Position numbers and translations under genes: made by a program
In this document: positions 27,773-35,326 of the stretch, one piece after another
How positions within the stretch are numbered: position 1 is the first letter of the stretch
Layout of the letters: the number at the start of each line of letters is the position of its first letter
Notes under the pieces: generated by a model
The model's database searches: none
What the model saw: the letters and a program-made list of their open reading frames with translations, nothing else
What the model was told of the DNA's origin: nothing
Source: a virus
Reading direction: 5' to 3' (one strand)
Virus record (IMG/VR): IMGVR_UViG_3300042450_000503
Span: 1 to 64,000 of that record
DNA length: 64,000 nt

Positions 27773-29739
27773 GTTGTTAATGCTGCTCTAACCCAAGTAT
27801 TTGTCGCAATACATACATATATAAATGCCGCTGTAACTCTTATTTCTCCTAATGTTCCTGCGGCTGTTGCACTTGCAGGTGCTGTATTTAAAGCGCTTAA
27901 TTTATATTGTGTTGATTTTGTAGTGCCACCTACTATTAAACTATCTACAGCATTAAAAACACCTCCGTCTACTAAAGTAGTTCCCCGTATTACTGTTTCA
28001 GTTACTGAACTGTTACCTAAAACAACCTGATTATTTTTAGTCGTAATTGTCTGATAGCCTATAGCTGTACTATTAGTAGGGGCAACTGTCTGCCCAACAA
28101 CACTCCCTGCTCCTGAACCAAGAAAAGTATTTTGAGAACCACCTACAATAAGTAATCCCGAAATATTTCCTATGGCAGTATTGTTGTTTCCTGTAACATT
28201 TTTTAAAGATTGATGCCCAATAGCTGTGGTAAAACTACTAGTTGATAGCAAAGAAGATACAGATTCATACCCTATTACTGTATTTTGATTTCCTGTGTTA
28301 TCAATTAATGTATCTAAACCAATTCCTATATTAGTAGCGGCATTATTACTTCCTCTCCATATTCTAATTGTGTTTACTATAATATTATCTGTAAAGTTTT
28401 TTAATCCTGAAAAAGATTGGTTATTTACTGTAACAACTCCTCTTGCTGCTGTACCTGCATCAGGTAGATTAAATGTATGAGTGTTTATTGTTGATACTAT
28501 TCCAAAATTTGTACCCGTTGTTCCTGTTGCAAAAGTCTGAGTACTTGTAGTTAAACCGTTTAAAGAAGTAATTCCTGCGGCGGTGCTTACTGAGCCATCT
28601 GCCATTAAGTATTGAAGGTTTGTTCCTCCATCTTTTACAAATGATCCACCTACCACTGCTCCTCTTAATCTAGTGATTGTTATTGATGTATTACCAATAG
28701 TTACGGTATTTGATCCCGCTCCTATAGCGCCGCTACCAATAACTATAGAATTATTATCTGTAGGATTTAACAATAAACTATTATATCCAACGCCAACATT
28801 AAAAGATCCTGTTGTTGTGCTTGATAACGCGCTAGCTCCTGTTGCTGTATTCTGCTCACCCGTTGTATTGCTATAAAGTGAAAATCTACCTACCCCTACA
28901 TTATAACCCCCAGTAGTGTTAGCTCTTAAAGATTCTTTACCAACCCCTGTGTTACCAGTGCCAGCACCACCGCTATTATTTAATAATACATACATACCTA
29001 AAGCTGTGTTATCAGATCCTGTATTATTATTTTGAAGTGCACTTGCGCCTAATGCTACATTATTAGAACCGCTAGTGTTAGCGGCCATAGAAGCATATCC
29101 TACAGCAGTGTTAAGTAACCCGCTATTATTGAATTGTAACGCCCCTTGACCGATAGCTACGGTATTCGAAACTGTACCTTGTACAGTTAAAGTATTATAA
29201 CCAATTGCAACATTACCGGAACCAGTGGTATTTCCAGTCATTACTCCGTTCCCAATCGAAACATTATTACCTCCGGTTGTGTTACTAAACATAGAATTAT
29301 ATCCTAAAGCGGTATTAAAACCTCCCGTAGTGTTAAATGGCATGGTGCCCCGACCAATTGCAATATTGGTGCCGCCTGTGGTATTAACTTTTAAAGCTTC
29401 AAATCCAATAGCGACATTATATGTCCCAGTTGTATTAGAAATCAAAACTGAATTTCCTATTGCGGTATTATTTATACCTGTTCCAGCGCCTTTACCAACT
29501 GATATAGTATTAACGGTAAGATTATATGCTCCTAAATTAACAGGACCAGTAGCTCCGTTGTAAGGAACATAAGAACCTGGAGGAGTTATTATTGAAGCAA
29601 AGTATCCTGCAAGATCACTAATTTCAAAACTCTTTGTTTGGTTTTTTGGTCTACCATTAACTGTAACAGTACTAGACCCAACTATTATATCTGTTGCTAG
29701 TATATTTGTGTTTACTGGGTAACTATATATTATTGCCAT
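27766..29739 (-). CDS. Tail fibre with YadA-like NTTG repeats
   Basis: 657 aa. Residues 1-45 form an anchor starting MAIIYSYPVNTN, shared with the next fibre gene. About 75-360 and 470-580 consist of many 14-25-residue repeats of the form NTTGxxNxAxGxxxLxxNT, like trimeric autotransporter head repeats. The C-terminus (AGTLGEIRVTAAFIYVCIAT) resembles caps of other fibre proteins. Likely a trimeric receptor-binding fibre; no enzymatic motif. Confidence 0.75.
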   Translation of the reverse strand: MAIIYSYPVNTNILATDIIVGSSTVTVNGRPKNQTKSFEISDLAGYFASIITPPGSYVPYNGATGPVNLGAYNLTVNTISVGKGAGTGINNTAIGNSVLISNTTGTYNVAIGFEALKVNTTGGTNIAIGRGTMPFNTTGGFNTALGYNSMFSNTTGGNNVSIGNGVMTGNTTGSGNVAIGYNTLTVQGTVSNTVAIGQGALQFNNSGLLNTAVGYASMAANTSGSNNVALGASALQNNNTGSDNTALGMYVLLNNSGGAGTGNTGVGKESLRANTTGGYNVGVGRFSLYSNTTGEQNTATGASALSSTTTGSFNVGVGYNSLLLNPTDNNSIVIGSGAIGAGSNTVTIGNTSITITRLRGAVVGGSFVKDGGTNLQYLMADGSVSTAAGITSLNGLTTSTQTFATGTTGTNFGIVSTINTHTFNLPDAGTAARGVVTVNNQSFSGLKNFTDNIIVNTIRIWRGSNNAATNIGIGLDTLIDNTGNQNTVIGYESVSSLLSTSSFTTAIGHQSLKNVTGNNNTAIGNISGLLIVGGSQNTFLGSGAGSVVGQTVAPTNSTAIGYQTITTKNNQVVLGNSSVTETVIRGTTLVDGGVFNAVDSLIVGGTTKSTQYKLSALNTAPASATAAGTLGEIRVTAAFIYVCIATNTWVRAALTTW

Positions 29740-29740
29740 G

Positions 29741-30475
29741 TTATTTTGTTTTTAATAAATCAATTTCTGCTTTTAATTCTTTAATGGCGTTAATAAGTGC
29801 AAATGTTAAATCACTTGAATTAAAATCATATAATTCAGTTTTTTCTTTATCTTCTTCATTTAACTTTGCTTTATAAGTGTTAACAGTATCAGGGAATACC
29901 TCTTTTATTTCTTGAGCTATAATACCTGTGTATTTTTTTCCTTTAGTAGTTCCAGCTAATCCATTGTATTCGTAAGTTACTGGGTTGATAAGTAATATAT
30001 CTGACAACCCTTTTGTATAAGGAATAATGTTTTCTTTTATTCTTGAATCACTATAAGCGCTCCATGAACCACCACCTGGTTTTGCCGCTGACTGTGCCGC
30101 AACTAATGAATAGTTCTCATCACTGCTAAAATAACCGCCATACCCGGATTGAGCAATTCCCCAAACGCCATATCCAATATCTGTACTTCCTTTAACACCG
30201 GCTACCTCAGGGCCTTGGCCGATAACAGCTATCTGGGCTTCGGATTGTACTTGAAGCGTGTAATTATTTGATTCTAATATAATTGGTGTATTTAATACAA
30301 TTGCCCCAGCATTGCACACTTCTTGTAGCGTTGGTATTGCAGGGGCAGGCACTAAGCCAATTATATCCGATATTAAAAATGATTTTGTAGGATTGCCATC
30401 GTAATCAAACTGAGTACCTAATACCATGTCTGATAACGTGGGGGTTCCTTGAGGGTAACTATATACTATTGCCAT
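29741..30475 (-). CDS. Tail fibre with peptidase S74 intramolecular chaperone
   Basis: 244 aa. The anchor MAIVYSYPQGTPTLSDMVLG is related to that of the 657-aa fibre. The C-terminal half is an S74 chaperone/autoprotease domain: SDSRIKENIIPY (catalytic Ser and the Lys/Glu region), INPVTYEYNG, YTGIIAQEIKEVFPD and a final coiled coil LINAIKELKAEIDLLK. S74 domains trimerise the fibre and then cut themselves off. It ends one base before the 657-aa gene region begins. Confidence 0.85.
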   Translation of the reverse strand: MAIVYSYPQGTPTLSDMVLGTQFDYDGNPTKSFLISDIIGLVPAPAIPTLQEVCNAGAIVLNTPIILESNNYTLQVQSEAQIAVIGQGPEVAGVKGSTDIGYGVWGIAQSGYGGYFSSDENYSLVAAQSAAKPGGGSWSAYSDSRIKENIIPYTKGLSDILLINPVTYEYNGLAGTTKGKKYTGIIAQEIKEVFPDTVNTYKAKLNEEDKEKTELYDFNSSDLTFALINAIKELKAEIDLLKTK

Positions 30476-30489
30476 ATTGTTTATTAATT

Positions 30490-31404
30490 TTATATACTTA
30501 TATAAGTACCATTTATGTATGCCTTGCTAATTGTTGTTAGAGTTACAGGAAGTCCTTGAGTCCATAATCCTTCTCTAATAGGCGAATTAGCTCCTCCTGA
30601 TTGTTTCAAATAATGTAAGTCTAAGACAGTTGTAATACCAGCAGTGTCTGCATTAAGTATTGTGTGTCCAGTTCCAGTATCTGGGCTAATGTTTGGATCA
30701 GCCCATATCCAACCACTAAAATGATTATATCCAAAAGCAGGAGCAAATGGTAATGCAACTTTATATTGACCAGTGCCAAAGTTAGTAACTGTTGTAAAAT
30801 CAATTTCTATTACAAAGCTAACTAATAATCCTGATTTAATATAATAAGAATTATATGTAGGATAAGTTGCACCGCTTCCGGTAAAAGTCATACCTGTTGC
30901 TGTAAACGTTGGCGAATATCTTATATAACTTTCTAATCCAGATGTCCCGCTAACTCCTTGTATGCCCTGTACTCCTTGTATGCCTTGTTCACCCTGTACG
31001 CCTTGAGGTCCTTGAATTCCCTGAGGTCCTTGTAAATCACCTACGTCTTCCCATGCGGTTGTTGCAGTATTCCAAACATATAATGATCCATCGGATTCTA
31101 TTATCCACGCAGTGCCTGGCGTACCAGGCAAACCTCCAGCACCTGCATTAAACGCAGCAAGATCTGGATAAGACCCTAATACTGTTAAAGCAGCCCCGGT
31201 CTCTCCTTGGACACCTTGTACACCTTGAACTCCTTGGATACCTTGTGGCCCCTGAGGACCAACAGTACCTTGCCCAACAGTGTCAAGTACATCTTGCATT
31301 GTATACCAGTTTTGCATAGCTTGTAAAGCCGCACTTCCTCCGTATGTTGTATCAACGTCTTCACGGACCATGTATACTTTATCTGTTGCTGGTATTATTG
31401 ACAT
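30490..31404 (-). CDS. Collagen-like tail fibre
   Basis: 304 aa. Anchor residues 1-45 (VYMVREDVDTTYGGSAALQA) match the 194-aa fibre. Two collagen-like Gly-X-Y blocks (GPQGPQGIQGVQGVQG and GPQGIQGPQGVQGEQG) flank a short globular insert. The C-terminal 130 residues are a beta domain, probably the receptor-binding head. Its ATG overlaps the stop of the 47-aa gene as TAATG. Confidence 0.8.
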   Translation of the reverse strand: MSIIPATDKVYMVREDVDTTYGGSAALQAMQNWYTMQDVLDTVGQGTVGPQGPQGIQGVQGVQGVQGETGAALTVLGSYPDLAAFNAGAGGLPGTPGTAWIIESDGSLYVWNTATTAWEDVGDLQGPQGIQGPQGVQGEQGIQGVQGIQGVSGTSGLESYIRYSPTFTATGMTFTGSGATYPTYNSYYIKSGLLVSFVIEIDFTTVTNFGTGQYKVALPFAPAFGYNHFSGWIWADPNISPDTGTGHTILNADTAGITTVLDLHYLKQSGGANSPIREGLWTQGLPVTLTTISKAYINGTYISI

Positions 31405-31547
31405 TATTTCTTTGTTTTAGCTTTTATTTTCTTTGCTTCTGAAAGCATCGCCTTTGTAGGTTTTTTACCACTACCTTTATTCTCTCTTATGTTGTCCCAC
31501 AATCCGCGTTTGGATGTAGATCCATCTTTTCTTTTTAACAGTTCCAT
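31404..31547 (-). CDS. Tiny basic protein, unknown
   Basis: 47 aa from the ATG at 31547 (MELLKRKDGSTSKRGLWDNI, then Lys-rich to KAKTKK). Very basic. It is tightly coupled: its start lies inside the 3' end of the DUF6321-like gene and its stop overlaps the collagen-fibre ATG. Not recognised. Confidence 0.6.
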   Translation of the reverse strand: MELLKRKDGSTSKRGLWDNIRENKGSGKKPTKAMLSEAKKIKAKTKK

Positions 31548-31894
31548 TTGTCTAGTGCTAGTTTTTTTCTTGAAGGTTCACCGTTCGGTTTTGTCATAGG
31601 TCCAGGCATACCAGACATTCTAGCGCAAAATGATTTTCTACGCTTTGCATCTTTACTACCTGCTTTTAATTCCGATGGTTTTTTAGTTACCGCTGTTTGT
31701 AATTTACTTCCAGGGTTCTCTTTTCTGTAACTTGCAACACCTTTAGCGTTTAATCCTCCTTTAGGATCTTTGCCCTCTTTACGTGTCCAAGCTGCAGTCT
31801 TTTTTTGCATAGCTGGACTATTAGCTTCACCAATAGTATATCCGTTATTTTTGCTTGTGCCCAATCCTTGAGGGCCTATCCCTTTTCCGTTCAT
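31535..31894 (-). CDS. DUF6321-like small basic phage protein
   Basis: 119 aa from the internal Met at 31894 (MNGKGIGPQGLG); a longer frame starting at 31933 would overlap the upstream fibre gene. Motifs KDPKGGLNAKGVASYRKENP, KRRKSFCARMSGMPGPM and the terminal ALDKWNC belong to a basic protein family widespread in marine phages, known to me as DUF6321. Function is unknown; virion or DNA association is possible from its charge. Confidence 0.75.
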   Translation of the reverse strand: MNGKGIGPQGLGTSKNNGYTIGEANSPAMQKKTAAWTRKEGKDPKGGLNAKGVASYRKENPGSKLQTAVTKKPSELKAGSKDAKRRKSFCARMSGMPGPMTKPNGEPSRKKLALDKWNC

Positions 31895-31899
31895 TTTAT

Positions 31900-32484
31900 T
31901 TATGATTTTTCTATTTGAAATGATGATATGCAAGCTCTGTCTGTTGATGTTGTTGTAACCTGTGTAATTATGTAAAAATCAGTTGCTGGAATTGCAACAC
32001 CATTTATTGCAAGAGTTGAATTAGATGTTGAGGTTGAAAAACTAGTTGTAAAATCTTTTCCGTAAAATGTTGCGCCAGATACCCAAAAGAATCTATCTAC
32101 TGGAATATACTGAAGACCAATAGGACCATTGTATCTACCTATTAAAGTTGCTCCAACTGTTGTTGCCGCAGAATTTATGTAAAATTCTATTGTTGCAATT
32201 GCAACGCTCGCCGCTGTAGTAGTTATAGCGGCATTTAATTTCAATAAATCGCCATCTGTAAATGTACTACTTGGTATTGGCGCCGAAATGCTTTGCAAGG
32301 CACCAGCAGCGGTTTGATATGTTGTTGATGCTACTTTATATAGTGTTACACTACCTACAGAATCAATGATATCTTGCATTGTGTACCATTGGTTCATAGC
32401 CTGCAAAGCAGCGCTACCGCCGTATGTGGTGTTAGTGCCATTACTAACCATAAATACTTTTTCGTCACTTGGAATAATTGCCAT
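31900..32484 (-). CDS. Short tail fibre protein
   Basis: 194 aa. The N-terminal 45 residues (VFMVSNGTNTTYGGSAALQA, then WYTMQDIIDSVG) match the collagen-like fibre anchor, but the rest is a beta-rich Thr/Ala/Ser head (about 50-194) without collagen repeats. The shared anchor suggests both dock at the same tail site. Confidence 0.7.
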   Translation of the reverse strand: MAIIPSDEKVFMVSNGTNTTYGGSAALQAMNQWYTMQDIIDSVGSVTLYKVASTTYQTAAGALQSISAPIPSSTFTDGDLLKLNAAITTTAASVAIATIEFYINSAATTVGATLIGRYNGPIGLQYIPVDRFFWVSGATFYGKDFTTSFSTSTSNSTLAINGVAIPATDFYIITQVTTTSTDRACISSFQIEKS

Positions 32485-32501
32485 ATTTTTTTATTTATTA
32501 T

Positions 32502-32777
32502 TTACTTTACTTTATATTTTTTACCACTTTCTTTTTTTGTTCCTTCACCTTCATTACCCCTATTCTGTTTTACAGATTCAAATCTACCATCTTCGTGATC
32601 GTAATCCATACCTTTCTTACCGGGACTCTTACGATGCATTCTTTGAGCATGTGCCTTCTTAGCCGTTCTATCATCCGACTTAGCGTATGCAAGATCTCTT
32701 ACCGCTTTTGCTTTAGCGGCTTTAGGCGATAACTTTTGTTTTAATAAAGGGGATTGACTTCGTAATTGAAATGCCAT
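32502..32777 (-). CDS. Small basic protein with MAFxLRSQSPL start
   Basis: 91 aa, strongly basic and probably disordered, ending GKKYKVK. Its start MAFQLRSQSPLLKQ is shared with the next upstream gene. It contains AKAVRDLAYAKSDDRTAKKA. Function unknown; the shared N-terminal tag could be a packaging or protease signal. Confidence 0.6.
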   Translation of the reverse strand: MAFQLRSQSPLLKQKLSPKAAKAKAVRDLAYAKSDDRTAKKAHAQRMHRKSPGKKGMDYDHEDGRFESVKQNRGNEGEGTKKESGKKYKVK

Positions 32778-32779
32778 AT

Positions 32780-33061
32780 CTAAAATTTCTTTTTATAACC
32801 AATATTAGCGGTTACGTTAGGTTTCTCTTTACTCATTCCAGACACCCCAACCCCCGCAGAAAATCCACCTTTATTAAAGTTTAATCCAGCGTTGAAGTCT
32901 CCGCCTTTAGGGGTTACCGTTCCACCTGCCTTAACATTAAATGCCCCGGACGAAGCTGTTAAAGATGGAGTCATAGACCGCTCATCCTTATTGAAGTCAA
33001 TATTAGTTTCTATACTGCGCCCCTGTTTTAAAGGTGATTGCGATCTTAGTTTAAATGCCAT
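32780..33061 (-). CDS. Small Gly-rich protein with MAFxLRSQSPL start
   Basis: 93 aa. After the shared start MAFKLRSQSPLKQG comes a Gly/Asn/Lys-rich beta-repeat-like part (GGDFNAGLNFNKGGFSAGVG). It is the first protein gene of the leftward late block, just downstream of tRNA-Met. Not recognised. Confidence 0.6.
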   Translation of the reverse strand: MAFKLRSQSPLKQGRSIETNIDFNKDERSMTPSLTASSGAFNVKAGGTVTPKGGDFNAGLNFNKGGFSAGVGVSGMSKEKPNVTANIGYKKKF

Positions 33062-33076
33062 AGTTATTTTTATTAG

Positions 33077-33148
33077 TTGCGGATTCAGGACTCGAACCTG
33101 GCTCTGGGGTTATGAGCCCCTTGTGCTACCAATTACACTAAACCGCGA
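33077..33148 (-). tRNA. tRNA-Met (anticodon CAT)
   Basis: On the minus strand the anticodon stem GGGG/CCCC encloses CTCATAA (anticodon CAT). The T-arm is CAGG-TTCGAGT-CCTG and the acceptor is GCGG/CCGC with imperfect end pairs. It sits at the head of the late block and could serve Met elongator or, if modified, Ile-AUA decoding. Confidence 0.85.
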
Positions 33149-33185
33149 TATAGAGTATAATTACGTATAGACCCCACAATTTACA

Positions 33186-33233
33186 GTGCGACATTAGCCT
33201 ACTATTTTTATATATAAGTACCTAACGTCACAC
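33186..33233. repeat. Hairpin element copy 1 (divergent control region)
   Basis: GTGCGACATTAG and CTAACGTCAC form a near-perfect inverted repeat around an AT-rich 24-nt loop starting CCTACTATTTTTATATATAA. Arms and part of the loop are shared with copies at 35865 and 45010. A T-run follows on the + strand. Could be an operator, a terminator, or both. Confidence 0.7.
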
Positions 33234-33698
33234 TTTTTAATTAAAAAAAAATATTGTAAAAAATTTTTTATCACAAATATATAAGTAAAGTGTTATATAC
33301 CAATTTTGTTCGCAGGGACCCCCAACGGAAACGAACTTTGTTTGGCCCACCCCCCCAGTCGATTTCGACTTTCGGAAAAAGGATTTGCCTTTTCGGTCAC
33401 GGCATGCGTGAGTTGATTGGCACTTATAGGCGGAAGGTTGAGGTGTTGCGCTGCGTGCGTTTGTTATGATGAGTGGCCGTGTGTTTGTTATGATGTGATG
33501 TGTTGGTGTATGATATGTTATACGATACGGCATGATACGATACGATACGTATGGCATGCCAGCTAACAGCGTTACCTCATCGCGCTGCATCCGATCTGGT
33601 GTTGTGTGTTACTGTAATGCGTGTTACTGTAATGGTGGTTACCGATACGTGGAGCGGAGCGACACGCGGAGCGTGTATAGCAACGCGTATAGCACTCC
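33234..33698. other. GC-rich non-coding region with short tandem repeats
   Basis: No convincing gene on either strand. It contains a 15-bp-period repeat of GTGTTACTGTAATG (33606-33634), two copies of GTTTGTTATGATG (near 33459 and 33483), a GATACG cluster (33520-33550), the palindrome GGCATGCC (33553) and GGAGCG repeats (33649-33672). The composition is much richer in G+C than the flanks. Its location between the divergent blocks makes it the best candidate for an origin of replication, packaging site or transcription control region. Confidence 0.5.
33274..33303 (-). promoter_or_regulatory. Bacteroidota-type promoter facing the late block
   Basis: On the minus strand, TTG is followed after 19 nt by TATATTTG. 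This matches the Bacteroidota vegetative consensus (-33 TTTG, -7 TAnnTTTG, 19-20 nt apart). Transcription would run leftward through the hairpin, tRNA-Met and the virion genes. Confidence 0.45.
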
Positions 33699-33741
33699 CT
33701 ACAGTCCTGATACGACCTAGATATGATAATATATATGTAAC
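33699..33741 (+). promoter_or_regulatory. Early promoter motif copy 1
   Basis: CTACAGTCCTGATACGA, then 8-9 nt, then ATGATAATATATATGTAAC. First of 14 copies of a long motif whose consensus is YTTACAGTCTTAATACGA, N8, TGATAATATAAATGTAAC. It drives the 33758 gene cluster. Two 10-mer-like sites lie just upstream. Confidence 0.8.
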
Positions 33742-33757
33742 AAGTAAACAATAAGAC

Positions 33758-33913
33758 ATGAATAGAATAGAAGAGTTAATAGTACAAAAGTATCCATATC
33801 AATTGGAAGAGATCTTAACAAAAATAGAGGTTATGAAACAAGACTACGATCAAGACATGTTCTTGGAAGAAGACATCATCGAATCAATACTAATAGAATT
33901 AAATATAATATAA
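33758..33913 (+). CDS. 51-aa acidic protein, paralogue A
   Basis: 51 aa, beginning MNRIEELIVQKYPYQLEEIL and ending DIIESILIELNII. A near-twin is encoded at 34642. Both sit directly behind an early promoter, and the C-terminal 16 residues are identical. Helical and acidic. Position as the first early gene suggests a host-takeover protein; unknown. Confidence 0.7.
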   Translation: MNRIEELIVQKYPYQLEEILTKIEVMKQDYDQDMFLEEDIIESILIELNII

Positions 33914-33914
33914 C

Positions 33915-34079
33915 ATGAAGATAGAATTTACAAGAGAAGAGTTAAATGAGTTAGTGAACGGATTGTATTCATCAAGAGAGTTCGTACTCTCATATGAAGA
34001 GGAAAAACCAATCAACACATTAATCGATCGATTAGAAACAATCATTACAACAACCGAGTTATTAACAATAAACAAATAA
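33915..34079 (+). CDS. 54-aa early protein, unknown
   Basis: 54 aa, begins MKIEFTREELNELVNGLYSS. Acidic, helical, separated from the previous stop by one base, so co-transcribed. Not recognised. Confidence 0.6.
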   Translation: MKIEFTREELNELVNGLYSSREFVLSYEEEKPINTLIDRLETIITTTELLTINK

Positions 34080-34082
34080 GAT

Positions 34083-34244
34083 ATGAGAAAGTTTACACAC
34101 GATGAGAAAGTAGTAATTATTAAACGTGTAATTGTCGGTTATCAAATCGTACTCACAAGTATGTTCGTTGTTGGATTTACGAGAGTAGTGATCGGACTGA
34201 TCATGGGTGAGTTCTCGAATGTGTCGTTCGGGATTTATAACTAA
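34083..34244 (+). CDS. 53-aa membrane protein, unknown
   Basis: 53 aa with a single hydrophobic segment (VGYQIVLTSMFVVGFTRVVI, about 18-37) after a short basic N-terminus (MRKFTHDEK). Third gene of the first early unit. Confidence 0.55.
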   Translation: MRKFTHDEKVVIIKRVIVGYQIVLTSMFVVGFTRVVIGLIMGEFSNVSFGIYN

Positions 34245-34313
34245 TACAAACCGGAGGTGTGAAAACACCGAAGGTGTATAGCAAATGTATAGCATTTGCG
34301 TATAGCAAAAACC

Positions 34314-34356
34314 CTTACAGTCAGGACACGAGGTCAAAATGATAATATATATGAAT
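34314..34356 (+). promoter_or_regulatory. Early promoter motif copy 2
   Basis: CTTACAGTCAGGACACGA with a TGATAATATATATGAAT downstream box. Three 10-mer-like sites (GTGTATAGC, ATGTATAGC, GCGTATAGC) crowd the 40 bp upstream. Drives the 34391 gene. Confidence 0.7.
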
Positions 34357-34390
34357 AAAGAAATTAATAATAATAAATAAATCAAATAAA

Positions 34391-34567
34391 ATGACTTTAA
34401 AAATTAATCCTAACTTTAGATCTTTAATTAATTCTATATTAATTAATTCTAATAAATTAAATAATTCTTTTTATATATTAAATAATAATTTAATAATAAA
34501 TCCAAAAGATCTTGAAGAAGTTGATAAATTATTGACTAGAAATCTTTATAAATATAAAGTCTTATAA
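34391..34567 (+). CDS. 58-aa Asn/Leu-rich early protein
   Basis: 58 aa, rich in Asn, Leu and Ile, begins MTLKINPNFRSLINSILINS. Single-gene unit between two early promoters. Codons are extremely AT-rich. Not recognised. Confidence 0.55.
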   Translation: MTLKINPNFRSLINSILINSNKLNNSFYILNNNLIINPKDLEEVDKLLTRNLYKYKVL

Positions 34568-34571
34568 TCCT

Positions 34572-34614
34572 CTACAGTCTTAATACGATCAAAGAATGAT
34601 AATATAAATGTAAG
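34572..34614 (+). promoter_or_regulatory. Early promoter motif copy 3
   Basis: CTACAGTCTTAATACGA and TGATAATATAAATGTAA at standard spacing. Drives the paralogue B gene at 34642. Confidence 0.8.
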
Positions 34615-34641
34615 TAAATAATAATAAATAAATAAAATAAC

Positions 34642-34797
34642 ATGACTAGAATAGAACAATTAATAGTAAATAAATATCCTAACCAACTTCAAGAAATAAA
34701 AGATCAAATAGAACTTTTAAAATTAGACTATGATGAAGAATTATTCTTAGAAGAAGATATAATAGAATCAATATTAATAGAATTAAATATAATATAA
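34642..34797 (+). CDS. 51-aa acidic protein, paralogue B
   Basis: 51 aa, begins MTRIEQLIVNKYPNQLQEIK and ends with the same DIIESILIELNII as the 33758 gene. The DNA has many synonymous differences and is more AT-rich, so the duplication is not recent. Its own promoter lies 28 bp upstream. Confidence 0.7.
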   Translation: MTRIEQLIVNKYPNQLQEIKDQIELLKLDYDEELFLEEDIIESILIELNII

Positions 34798-34841
34798 CTT
34801 ACAGTCTAGATACGACTAGTAATTGATAATATAAATGTAAC
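34798..34841 (+). promoter_or_regulatory. Early promoter motif copy 4
   Basis: CTTACAGTCTAGATACGA and TGATAATATAAATGTAAC, beginning at the base after the previous stop codon. Drives 34874. Confidence 0.8.
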
Positions 34842-34873
34842 AAATAATAAATAACAAATTAAATAAAATAAAG

Positions 34874-35239
34874 ATGAACAAATTTAAAAAAGAAGTAGTA
34901 GAAGTAGAAGTAGTAGTTGTAAAAACTAACAAAGAATTATTAACTGAAGCCATCAGTAAATTAAGTCCAGAAGACTTAGCCTTGATCTATCCTAAGATCG
35001 AACGAGCTAACTTTGTAGTAAGAAAATCTTGGCTAGGTAGAAATCAAGTAATAACTTTTGTTAACAACAAAAATCAAAAGATAACTTACAATCATGATGA
35101 AGTATTAAAAGTCATGTTGCCTAAACTATCTATAATGCCATGTTGGATCAAAAGACAATACTGGTCACAATCTACTGATATGCCAAGTAATGTCAGACAT
35201 CTGGCTACTGTTGAAGTTCTAGAATCTACTGAAAAGTAG
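34874..35239 (+). CDS. 121-aa early protein, unknown
   Basis: 121 aa. Val/Glu-rich start (VVEVEVVVVKTNKELL), then a mixed basic domain with SWLGRNQVITFVNNKNQK and IMPCWIKRQYWSQS. Single-gene unit. Not recognised. Confidence 0.65.
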   Translation: MNKFKKEVVEVEVVVVKTNKELLTEAISKLSPEDLALIYPKIERANFVVRKSWLGRNQVITFVNNKNQKITYNHDEVLKVMLPKLSIMPCWIKRQYWSQSTDMPSNVRHLATVEVLESTEK

Positions 35240-35269
35240 GTTTTAGAATAAAACAAAAATGCTATACAC

Positions 35270-35313
35270 TCTACGGTCGTGACACGATCAATCTATGATA
35301 ATATAAATGTAAT
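35270..35313 (+). promoter_or_regulatory. Early promoter motif copy 5
   Basis: TCTACGGTCGTGACACGA and ATGATAATATAAATGTAA. A TGCTATACAC 10-mer abuts the upstream edge (35260-35269). Confidence 0.75.
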
Positions 35314-35326
35314 TAAATAAACAACT

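Noticed and set aside
27749-29563. Several rightward open frames opposite the NTTG-repeat fibre
   Set aside because: They are antisense mirrors of the repeats (Val/Pro/Ile-rich), not genes.
31895-31933. Longer N-terminus for the DUF6321-like gene
   Set aside because: The extra 13 residues are hydrophobic and unlike the family, and would overlap the fibre gene; the Met at 31894 gives the expected start.
33237-33590. 117-aa leftward frame in the divergent region
   Set aside because: Composed of translated short repeats (YRIMPYRITYH) with no protein-like pattern; treated as non-coding.
34351-34380. 9-codon frame at promoter copy 2
   Set aside because: Its ATG lies within the conserved promoter box, so it would precede the transcript start.
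34062-34385. 107-aa leftward frame
   Set aside because: Antisense to two better-supported small early genes and one promoter.
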